From positions 186,001 through 250,000 of the forward strand of contig NZ_JACGXN010000006.1 in the NCBI RefSeq assembly GCF_014138285.1: a DNA stretch of 64,000 bases, written 5' to 3'. A program made the translations under genes and the position numbers. Below, one piece after another: positions 8,506 through 15,091 of the stretch. How positions within the stretch are numbered: the first letter of the stretch is position 1; each line of letters starts with the position of its first letter. This DNA comes from Phyllobacterium myrsinacearum (GTDB lineage Bacteria > Pseudomonadota > Alphaproteobacteria > Rhizobiales > Rhizobiaceae). The notes below the pieces were generated by a model. The model was not told the DNA's origin, did no database searches, and saw nothing but the letters and a program-made list of their open reading frames with translations.

Positions 8506-9414
8506 TTATATTCTGATATCTTCCACGCGCATAAGCATTTCCTTCATCCGGGTGCTCAAGGCTTCTGCGGCGATGGAAAGAGGAATGCCGGCTGCTTTGG
8601 CAAGGCCGAAACTCTGCCGGAGTGGCGGATCGAAAGGCCGTATCACAACTCTTGAATCTCTGGTCAGATTTGCGAAGAAGCTGCTGATGATCGCAATACC
8701 AAGACCGTGGGCTGCATAGGCGAAGGCAGAGTTGTTGCTGTGTGTTTCAATCTTGACCGTTTGCGCAACACTGGCACGGCGGAAAATCTCATCAAGTTTC
8801 ATGCGATTCGGCCGGTTGCGGCCAGTGAGTATCAGGGGAACATTGCGCAAATCTTTGGGCGTGATTGTCTCGAATGCGGCCAGAGGATGTTTTGCCGGAA
8901 TCACACATACTTTCCGGCCGCTGACGATCACTTCCAGTTCGACGCCCGTGCTTTGCTGCCCCTCGTAGCGGAGGAAACCAAAATCCACGGTTCGCTGCTC
9001 TATGAGACGGGTGATGGCCATCGAGGTGTCAAAGAAAGTTTCGATACGGACGCGCGGAAAGTCCTTGTCAAATGCGGCCAAAAGATCCGGCGTAAACTGG
9101 TCTGCAAGACTGTTGGGCAGGGCTATACGGACTGATTCCGGACCAACCGCGCCGCTGCGCAAATCCTGCGCAAGATTGGTGAACCGGTCTATTCCTGCAA
9201 GGACAAGCTCAGCATCATAGGCAAGTTTCTCCGCTTCCGGGGTCGGGATAAGCCGGCCTTTATCCCGTGCAAAAAGCTGCATCGATAGATCGCTTTCCAG
9301 CTGTTGCAGCAACCGGCTCACGCCTGACTGACTGAGACCCATGGCCCGCGCCGTTGCTGTCGTGGAGCCCGTAACAAGCAATGTGCGCAGAACTTCAAGC
9401 TGTCGAAAATTCAT
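8506..9414 (-). CDS. LysR-family transcriptional regulator
   Basis: The 302-residue protein starts MNFRQLEVLRTLLVTGSTTA, the standard LysR winged-helix N-terminus, with the recognition helix in ATARAMGLSQSGVSRLLQQLE. A periplasmic-binding-protein-like effector domain covers residues about 90-295. The open frame reaches 9495, but the extra 27 residues precede the conserved start and 9414 fits the family. It is transcribed in the same direction as the importer operon, so it may be its local activator or even its first gene. The effector is probably the imported compound or a product of the amidohydrolase; this is inference. Confidence 0.88.
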   Translation of the reverse strand: MNFRQLEVLRTLLVTGSTTATARAMGLSQSGVSRLLQQLESDLSMQLFARDKGRLIPTPEAEKLAYDAELVLAGIDRFTNLAQDLRSGAVGPESVRIALPNSLADQFTPDLLAAFDKDFPRVRIETFFDTSMAITRLIEQRTVDFGFLRYEGQQSTGVELEVIVSGRKVCVIPAKHPLAAFETITPKDLRNVPLILTGRNRPNRMKLDEIFRRASVAQTVKIETHSNNSAFAYAAHGLGIAIISSFFANLTRDSRVVIRPFDPPLRQSFGLAKAAGIPLSIAAEALSTRMKEMLMRVEDIRI

Positions 9415-9522
9415 AAGGTTCCCATAGGTCTGGCCAGTACGGGCATTGTTTATGCCTGTAGCCATGACTGCAACGTCTGGGACGACGATTGTCAATCGGA
9501 TAAGTGCTCATTCAGAAGAGTA

Positions 9523-9795
9523 TCAGCCTGAGACACACGTAACGAATACAACGATCGCAAACAGGGCAGCAAAGATTGCGGCTTGCGCCGCCTTGGCGTT
9601 GGCCAGGCTCTGGGCGAGTGCGATGTCGAGCACATCATCCATGATATTTCGCCCATCGGACAGGCCCGCGACTTCATCTCTGGTCAATATTTCTGTGGAT
9701 GTGTGCCAGTGCCAGGCAGCTTTCAGGGCACTCAGGCTTGCGCCAATGGTGGCCAGAATCACAAACCAATCGCGGGCGGATAGTGCAAAGAGCAT
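9523..9795 (-). CDS. Small two-helix membrane protein, function unknown
   Basis: I do not recognise this 90-residue protein. The ATG at 9795 has a good GGAG ribosome binding site nine bases upstream. Residues about 10-27 (FVILATIGASLSALKAAW) and about 71-88 (AAIFAALFAIVVFVTCVSG) are hydrophobic. They flank a soluble stretch rich in Asp and Ala (TRDEVAGLSDGRNIMDDVLD). The hairpin-like topology and clean start make it more likely real than the antisense frame over the same bases. It stands alone between lysR and the glycosyltransferase terminator. Confidence 0.55.
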   Translation of the reverse strand: MLFALSARDWFVILATIGASLSALKAAWHWHTSTEILTRDEVAGLSDGRNIMDDVLDIALAQSLANAKAAQAAIFAALFAIVVFVTCVSG

Positions 9796-9990
9796 TCGTA
9801 TTTTCTCCGGATCGCTGCCTAAGCAGACAGGTTTTCCGGTTGGCTGCTCCCGCCCGCACAAGAGAAGTCCTTCCGGATGATGGAGAATCTTTAGCAGAGA
9901 TGGCTGAGTGGAGAATTACATGAGGCTGAGGCGAAACTGAAATCAAAGCGTGCGCATTCAGCGGCGATAAGTCTCGGCATTCGAGCAGAT

Positions 9991-10025
9991 AAAAAAGTAT
10001 CCCGGCATTCAAAACGCCGGGATAC
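9991..10025 (-). terminator. Rho-independent terminator after glycosyltransferase gene
   Basis: GTATCCCGGC (9997-10006) pairs perfectly with GCCGGGATAC (10016-10025) around a nine-base loop. Read on the minus strand, the stem is followed by six T residues (9991-9996). It lies about 18 bases after the stop of the minus-strand glycosyltransferase gene. Confidence 0.85.
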
Positions 10026-10042
10026 TGGTAATCGTGATTGTC

Positions 10043-10744
10043 TTAGATCGGTTTGAAATCCGGATCGATTTTCAGCGCTTCCTTGCGCCAGACATCGCCA
10101 TACTCAACGTCCTGCCAATCTTTGAACCAAGGACCGCCATTGGTGAAATGCACAGCATTCGGTGTTCCGGTAGCCGGTTTCTCGTTCCATCCTTCCAGCC
10201 AGTTCCATGCCGTTGGAATCTCTCCGATTTCATCATCGGCCGCCCATTGCATCCGATGAAGATAGGCACCGCTTTCCCGGTTTATAAGTTCGGGCGTGAG
10301 CTTGCGAACGGAGGGATGTTCACAATTGAAAAGCATGAACGAAGACCAGTTCTTTCGGGGATAACTGGTCTGGATTTTACCGTCCATTTTCGTACCTTCT
10401 TTTGGCGTGTAGTCGTGTTTCACGCAGTAGACGGCCTTCTGCGGGTCGCGGTACTGCAGTAAATCGGCCACATCTGAGAAGAACAGGAAATCACAGTCGC
10501 AAAACAGCGCCCAGCCTTTGTAGTTGGCGAGCCAAGGTGTGAAAAAGCGTGAGTAGGTGAACTCCGTGGATGCAAGCGGATCGATGTCACGCGTATAGGC
10601 GTTCCTGCTCACCAGATTCTCAAGCACGATCGGTTCGACACCAACAGGAATCGATGCATGTTTCAGTATGGTACTTTTCGCCACTTCATAGGCTATCGGT
10701 TCGCGTGAATCCCAGCCTATGTAGATGTCGAGTTGTTCCGTCAT
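10043..10744 (-). CDS. Glycosyltransferase, GT-A fold (GT8-like)
   Basis: The 233-residue protein opens LDIYIGWDSREPIAYEVAKSTI, an early nucleotide-sugar-binding strand, and carries a DxD-type metal motif in WALFCDCDFLFF at about residue 85. Later, HFTNGGPWFKDW resembles the C-terminal H..GGPW element of GT8-like enzymes. It is predicted cytosolic and soluble. It follows a GT29-like gene by 29 bases on the same strand, so the two probably modify one surface glycan (LPS, O-chain or capsule). A GGAAGGAA ribosome site precedes 10744. Donor and acceptor are not readable. Confidence 0.72.
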   Translation of the reverse strand: MTEQLDIYIGWDSREPIAYEVAKSTILKHASIPVGVEPIVLENLVSRNAYTRDIDPLASTEFTYSRFFTPWLANYKGWALFCDCDFLFFSDVADLLQYRDPQKAVYCVKHDYTPKEGTKMDGKIQTSYPRKNWSSFMLFNCEHPSVRKLTPELINRESGAYLHRMQWAADDEIGEIPTAWNWLEGWNEKPATGTPNAVHFTNGGPWFKDWQDVEYGDVWRKEALKIDPDFKPI

Positions 10745-10773
10745 ATTGGATTCCTTCCGAGAGACTTTTGCTT

Positions 10774-11391
10774 TTACGAGTCGATAACAGATAACAATTT
10801 TCTATCGACCTTGTCCTTCACCCATTCCTGTTCATTCGCCCAGGCATGGCGTTTCCATCCTTGCCAGCTGAAACCGCAGACCGATATATCCCAGCCCGCA
10901 TAATCAGGGTGATTGAGGATATAATAAATACCGAAGAAACCTGTGCTTGGAAACACTTCCGCCATCTTGGAATCTGGTAATCCAAGCTCCCGGCAGCCAT
11001 CGAGATAGAATTGCTCCGGCAGAACAATATTCGTCTTGCCTACCCCACCCAGAGCCCTGATTGTTGCCATGGTCCAGTCAGAACGGCGGCCTTTGATGCG
11101 CGACAGAATATTCGGCTTTGGAAAATAGCGTTCGATAATGAACGGATGATAGGCGAGGACAATCTGGCTGGCAGCACGAACGATGGGCGAAGCGATAAAA
11201 CTTGGATCAGCCAGTCGGCGTTGCATCGGTTTGCCCGCATTGCACATGAACAGGATGTCTGTTTTCGTGCCGGACATGCCAATGGAGCTCTTGGGTTCAT
11301 TGAATCTCACAACAAAGTCAGATCTGTCGATAGCGGCTGACAGATCCTCTTTTATTGGTCCATTGCCGACAATATACATTTTTTTGGTCAT
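10774..11391 (-). CDS. GT29-like (sialyltransferase-superfamily) glycosyltransferase
   Basis: MYIVGNGPIKEDLSAAIDRSD, followed by FVVRFNEP and GTKTDILFM, reproduces the large sialyl-motif pattern (GNGP, RFN, then T.D) of family GT29. Near the C-terminus, GFSWQGWKRHAWANEQEW supplies the His/Glu region expected there. The protein is short (205 residues from 11391), as in bacterial GT29-like enzymes. The frame stays open to 11574, and its hydrophobic stretch FNRFPLHVLFRPVSWIPRLL could be a genuine N-terminal membrane-associated extension begun at a non-ATG codon. The 11391 ATG lacks a clear ribosome site, so the start is uncertain. It forms a pair with the glycosyltransferase downstream. Confidence 0.68.
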   Translation of the reverse strand: MTKKMYIVGNGPIKEDLSAAIDRSDFVVRFNEPKSSIGMSGTKTDILFMCNAGKPMQRRLADPSFIASPIVRAASQIVLAYHPFIIERYFPKPNILSRIKGRRSDWTMATIRALGGVGKTNIVLPEQFYLDGCRELGLPDSKMAEVFPSTGFFGIYYILNHPDYAGWDISVCGFSWQGWKRHAWANEQEWVKDKVDRKLLSVIDS

Positions 11392-11858
11392 AAAGAGCAG
11401 CCTTGGTATCCACGAAACGGGCCGAAACAGAACATGTAAGGGAAACCGGTTGAACAGAAAACACAATTGTTTCGTTGCAAATCGCGGATGAGAGATCAAT
11501 CTAAAAGTGTAGTTTGAACCTCCACAAATGCTGTTGGTCAATGAAATGTCCGTTACTGCTGACGCAATCCACAATTTTGCGCCCGACGTGGAGGCGTCGA
11601 TCTATCAATGGAGCGGCGCGGAGGCGGAGGCTAAACTGTTAATTTTGTGTAAACATTTCGCGCCATGCCTTCAAAATGTCCCATTATAAGGCGAACTGTG
11701 GGCCGGTCTGTCACTTGCGCATTCCCGGCACGCCTCGACATGTGCTGCTTCAGTTGCATCGATTGAGATCGCTTTGCGATAACATCTGTAATCTGTTGCT
11801 GAATTTGTTGGCTGGAGGATCGATTGCGGTGCACCGGTCACAATTTGAGAAGGAGAGA
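11392..11858. other. Gene-free stretch between divergent GT29-like and DUF992 genes
   Basis: This stretch separates two divergent genes and should hold both promoters. Short open frames cross it but lack ribosome sites and recognisable content. The left part may encode an N-terminal extension of the GT29-like protein. A strong AAGGAGAG ribosome site at about 11850 serves the DUF992 gene. I see no hairpin terminator or clear operator. Confidence 0.5.
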
Positions 11859-12380
11859 ATGATGAAGAAGACACTTGCTATGGCACTCGCGACCACGGCT
11901 TTGGCCATTGCTGGCGTAACGGCTGCCACTGCGGCTGATATGCAGGCGCCCTATCAGGAGCCAGATGCACGCAACGGCGTGAGAATCGGGTATCTTACTT
12001 GCGATATCGATGGCGGCGTTGGCTACGTGCTTGGTTCAGCCAAGGAAGTTGATTGTGTCTTCCGGTCGACTGTCGGCCGTGAACGTTCGGATCATTACAC
12101 GGGTGCGATCAAGAAGCTCGGTGTTGATCTTGGTTTCACAACGCGCAGCCGGCTCGTATGGGCTGTCTTTGCTCCGACGGCCGGTTATCACCAGGGTTCG
12201 TTGAGCGGCATTTACCGCGGTGCGACAGCAGAGGCGACACTCGGCGCCGGCATTGGTACCAACGTTCTGTTTGGCGGTACCGCTGGTTCGGTTCACCTGC
12301 AGGCAGTCAGTGTAACGGGTCAGATCGGCCTGAACATCGCTGCTACTGGCACGTCGATGACACTCGCTTCGGCCAACTAA
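11859..12380 (+). CDS. DUF992-family secreted protein
   Basis: The 173-residue protein has a Sec signal peptide (MMKKTLAMALATTALAIAGVTAATAADMQ) cleaved after ATA. Residues about 40-170 match the DUF992 pattern: RIGYLTCDIDGGVGYVLGSAKEVDCVF, then HYTGAIKKLGVDLGFT, and glycine-rich strands to the end. These proteins are common in Hyphomicrobiales, are predicted periplasmic or outer-membrane beta proteins, and have no established function. Two Cys residues (in LTCDI and DCVF) could form a disulfide. AAGGAGAG directly upstream fixes the start at 11859/11862. It is monocistronic with its own terminator-like hairpin. Confidence 0.83.
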   Translation: MMKKTLAMALATTALAIAGVTAATAADMQAPYQEPDARNGVRIGYLTCDIDGGVGYVLGSAKEVDCVFRSTVGRERSDHYTGAIKKLGVDLGFTTRSRLVWAVFAPTAGYHQGSLSGIYRGATAEATLGAGIGTNVLFGGTAGSVHLQAVSVTGQIGLNIAATGTSMTLASAN

Positions 12381-12424
12381 GACTGGTCTGTTTTCCCAGC
12401 ACTTCGGTGCGGGGATTGCATTTG

Positions 12425-12462
12425 AATGGGCACCGCTGAACAGATTTCAGTGGTGCCCATTT
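12425..12462 (+). terminator. Stem-loop terminator after DUF992 gene
   Basis: AATGGGCACC and GGTGCCCATT pair as the outer stem. An inner CTGAA/TTCAG stem follows after one mismatch, leaving a five-base loop. It lies 45 bases after the stop. The downstream T content (TTTGCTTTA) is modest, so its efficiency is uncertain. Confidence 0.65.
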
Positions 12463-12504
12463 GCTTTATGCGGGGCCGCACTGCTGCGTCTCTCGCCATC
12501 AATC

Positions 12505-12577
12505 TAGGTCGTACACTCATAAATCTGGTTGAAATGGTCTCATACCATTTCAACCAGATTTATGAGTGTACGACCTA
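12505..12577. repeat. Perfect inverted repeat: 34-bp arms, 5-bp loop
   Basis: Positions 12505-12538 are the exact reverse complement of 12544-12577, separated by CTCAT at 12539-12543. The arms include GGTTGAAATGGT near the loop and TAGGTCGTACACTCA at the outside. There is no T-run on either side and no reading frame, and the sequence lies between the DUF992 terminator and the oxalate decarboxylase gene. Such perfection points to a mobile palindromic element, recent duplication, a regulatory RNA hairpin or a cruciform. I cannot decide between these from one copy. Confidence 0.9.
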
Positions 12578-12877
12578 ATACCCCGGTGCTTTCCGGAAGC
12601 TGGGCCGGCGATCGGGATCGTGCCCGTGACACCCGGAATGGCCAGTCGACAGACTCGACATATACCAATGTATAGGTAGGTCGAAACCAACATCCGATAT
12701 CCCGGTCACACAACGCGGCATAGGCTCGCGATTGTAGATTGTTATCGTCGAACAACCCGCCAAAACGACCTTACAGACGATCAGAACACTTCTCTCAAGC
12801 AGCGAAGTGGATCGCCTGATGGCCGCTTGTCTATCTCTTTCATTCTGTTGCTGACCTGACGTGAGGAGGAAACAACC

Positions 12878-14104
12878 ATGACAATATTCAATCGCCGTGA
12901 TGCTCTCGTAACACTGACAGCTGGAGGGATTGCCGCCGCTGCCGCATCGTCCAAGGCATTCGCTGCGGATGTGCCACAACCGCGCCGGGCGGGCTTTGGC
13001 GGTGACGACCCCGGACCGCGCAATGTCGAGCGCGACATGCAGAACCCTGATATTCTCAATCAGCCTGTCACCGATGCCGGAACCTTGCCGAATCTGCGCT
13101 TCTCGTTTGCCGATGCGCCGACCAAGGAATACGCGGCCGGCTGGACACGCCAGATCACCATCCGCGAGCTTGGAATCTCCAAGAGTATCGCAGGTGTCGA
13201 CATGCGTCTCAATGCAGGTGGTATGCGTGAGTTGCACTGGCACAAGGAGGGGGAATGGGCTTTCATGCTCTATGGAAACGCCCGCGTGACCGCCGTCGAT
13301 GCCGATGGCAAGAATTTTGTTGGTGATCTGGGGCCAGGCGACATCTGGTATTTTCCCTCCGGAATACCGCATTCCATTCAAGGGCTGGAACCAGACGGAT
13401 GCGAGTTTCTCCTTGTCTTTGATGACGGCAGTTTTGACGAGGACAGTACGTTCGTTGTGAGCGACTGGTTCAAGCACGTGCCCAAAAGTGTACTGAGCAA
13501 GAATTTCGGCGTAGCTGAAACGCATTTCAACAACCTCCCGTCTCCCAGTGAACGCTATATATTTCCCCTTCCTGTCCCTGGCAGTCTGGAAAGCGACAAG
13601 ATTGCTGGTGCAACAGCTGTCTCCAACGGTTTGGTGCATCGAATGAGCGCACAGGAACCGATCAAATCGAGCGGCGGCACGGTTCGCATCACCGATTCAA
13701 AGAACTTCCCTGTTTCAAAGACGATTGCGGCAGCGCTTGTTGAGATTGAGCCGGGCGGCCTGCGTGAACTGCATTGGCATCCGAACACGGACGAATGGCA
13801 GTATTATATCGAAGGTTCCGGACGCATGGGTGTCTTTGCGGCAAACGGCCATTCCCGTACATTCGACTTTGCTGCCGGCGATGTCGGATATGTTCCGTTC
13901 GCCATGGGTCATTACATCGAGAACACCGGCAACACGCCGCTCAAGTTTCTCGAGATGTTCAAGAGTGATCATTACGCCGACGTGTCTCTCAACCAGTGGT
14001 TGGCGCTGACACCACCGGAAGTGGTTTCCGGTCATCTCAACTTCGATGCGGCAACGATGGCCGCGCTGAAAAAGGAAAAAGAGCCCGTGGTGAGCGGAAG
14101 CTGA
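12878..14104 (+). CDS. oxdC: Bicupin oxalate decarboxylase, Tat-exported
   Basis: Oxalate decarboxylase splits oxalate to formate and CO2 using two Mn-binding cupins. The 408-residue protein has both sites. Cupin 1 has HWHKEGEW with His120, His122 and Glu126; cupin 2 has HWHPNTDEW with His299, His301 and Glu306. The active-site lid after cupin 1 reads DEDS (187-190) where Bacillus OxdC has SENS, and it keeps the Glu needed for decarboxylation (Glu188). The N-terminus [25 protein letters not shown] is a Tat signal, so the enzyme acts in the periplasm. A formate-channel gene and a formate-dehydrogenase-like gene follow on the same strand, which supports the assignment. Confidence 0.9.
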   Translation: MTIFNRRDALVTLTAGGIAAAAASSKAFAADVPQPRRAGFGGDDPGPRNVERDMQNPDILNQPVTDAGTLPNLRFSFADAPTKEYAAGWTRQITIRELGISKSIAGVDMRLNAGGMRELHWHKEGEWAFMLYGNARVTAVDADGKNFVGDLGPGDIWYFPSGIPHSIQGLEPDGCEFLLVFDDGSFDEDSTFVVSDWFKHVPKSVLSKNFGVAETHFNNLPSPSERYIFPLPVPGSLESDKIAGATAVSNGLVHRMSAQEPIKSSGGTVRITDSKNFPVSKTIAAALVEIEPGGLRELHWHPNTDEWQYYIEGSGRMGVFAANGHSRTFDFAAGDVGYVPFAMGHYIENTGNTPLKFLEMFKSDHYADVSLNQWLALTPPEVVSGHLNFDAATMAALKKEKEPVVSGS

Positions 14105-14122
14105 CTGTTCTTCAAAGAATGT

Positions 14123-14156
14123 TCCGGACGGCGAAGATACACGGTCACCGTCCGGA
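14123..14156 (+). promoter_or_regulatory. Intercistronic hairpin between oxdC-like gene and formate channel gene
   Basis: TCCGGACGG (14123-14131) pairs with CCGTCCGGA (14148-14156) across a 16-base loop. No T-run follows. It may stabilise the upstream mRNA segment or act as a partial terminator that sets relative expression. Confidence 0.5.
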
Positions 14157-14218
14157 TCAATCAGAAATGTGCAGGTTCATCGCTATCGATACGACCAGGA
14201 TTTCGCAAGGAAACTCCC

Positions 14219-15070
14219 ATGTACGAAGAAACAATCGGCAAGCTCGCCGAGACAGGTCAATCCAAATCCGCCACGCTGAAACGCAGTTCGCTTGCCTTCA
14301 TCGTGGGGTCGGCAATGGCTGGCGCCTATATCGGGTTCGGCGATATTGTCATGTTCACTGTCGGTGCCCACGCGGATCCGGCCTGGTCCCATCTGGTGAT
14401 GGGAGCAGTCTTTGCTTCGGCGTTGACGATCGTCATCTTTGCGGGCTCTGAACTGTTCACCGGAATGGCGATGTACATGCCGCTGGCGCTCCTGAGCAGA
14501 CAGGTGAGTGTCATGGATACGCTGCGTGTCTGGGCCGTATGCTGGCTTGGCAATCTGCTTGGAGCGTTCGTGCTTGCGCTGTTGTTCAAGATGGGTGGGG
14601 GCGGCGTCCTTCTGGGCGATGGAAACCCGGCTTTCATGGCAGCAGTCGTTGCCAAAATGAATGCATCTGCATCCGAGTTGTTTGCGCGCGGATTGATTTG
14701 CAACTGGCTTGTCTGTCTCGCTATCTGGATGACCTACCGCACCCAGAACGATGCGGCCAAAGCCATTCTTATTTTCTGGCCGATCATGATCTTTGTTGCT
14801 GCGGGCCTTGAACATTGTGTGGCCAATATGTTTGCATTCTCATTGGCTTTGTTGAGCACGCATCCGGCGACTGTCACGTTCGAGGGTGCATTATACAATC
14901 TCGTTTTCGTAACTTTTGGAAATCTGTGTGGTGGCGCATTGATGATTGCGGCGGGATATTGGGTGCAGGCCTCCGCTTCGCGGGAAAATGTGGCTGCATC
15001 TACCCAGGCGCAGCATCAAACACCCCCTTTATCTGATACAATAAAACACGGCGTATCTGCCAATCGTTGA
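14219..15070 (+). CDS. Formate/nitrite transporter (FNT) family channel
   Basis: The 283-residue inner-membrane protein has the six-helix FNT fold: LAFIVGSAMAGAYIGFGDI early, SELFTGMAMYMP in the middle, and GLEHCVANMFAFSLAL with YNLVFVTFGNLCGGALM late. FNT proteins form pentameric channels for formate or nitrite. It lies 114 bases after the oxalate decarboxylase gene and 21 before a molybdopterin oxidoreductase, so formate is the obvious cargo. Because the decarboxylase is predicted periplasmic, this channel would bring its formate into the cytoplasm. AAGGAAAC precedes the start. Confidence 0.9.
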   Translation: MYEETIGKLAETGQSKSATLKRSSLAFIVGSAMAGAYIGFGDIVMFTVGAHADPAWSHLVMGAVFASALTIVIFAGSELFTGMAMYMPLALLSRQVSVMDTLRVWAVCWLGNLLGAFVLALLFKMGGGGVLLGDGNPAFMAAVVAKMNASASELFARGLICNWLVCLAIWMTYRTQNDAAKAILIFWPIMIFVAAGLEHCVANMFAFSLALLSTHPATVTFEGALYNLVFVTFGNLCGGALMIAAGYWVQASASRENVAASTQAQHQTPPLSDTIKHGVSANR

Positions 15071-15091
15071 TCAAGCTCTGAGGAATGTGAC

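Larger units (their letters stand above)
12381..12877. other. Gene-free stretch upstream of oxalate decarboxylase
   Basis: The stretch holds the DUF992 terminator (12425-12462), the 73-bp perfect hairpin (12505-12577) and about 300 bases that must contain the oxalate decarboxylase promoter. Open frames here are antisense extensions of coding shadows. A small dyad TATAC-CAAT-GTATA lies near 12661. GTGAGGAGGAAAC at about 12861 is the ribosome site of the next gene. Confidence 0.5.

Noticed and set aside
9896-9916. Sequence AGAGATGGCTGAGTGG resembling the 5' end of tRNA-Ser
   Set aside because: Only about 15 bases match. No anticodon arm, T-loop motif (GGTTCGAATCC) or closing acceptor strand follows, so it is a coincidence or a tiny remnant at most.
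12575-13639. Long antisense frame (354 codons) across the oxalate decarboxylase gene
   Set aside because: It is a shadow: the plus strand holds complete cupin motifs, a Tat signal and a strong ribosome site, while the antisense frame has no recognisable content.
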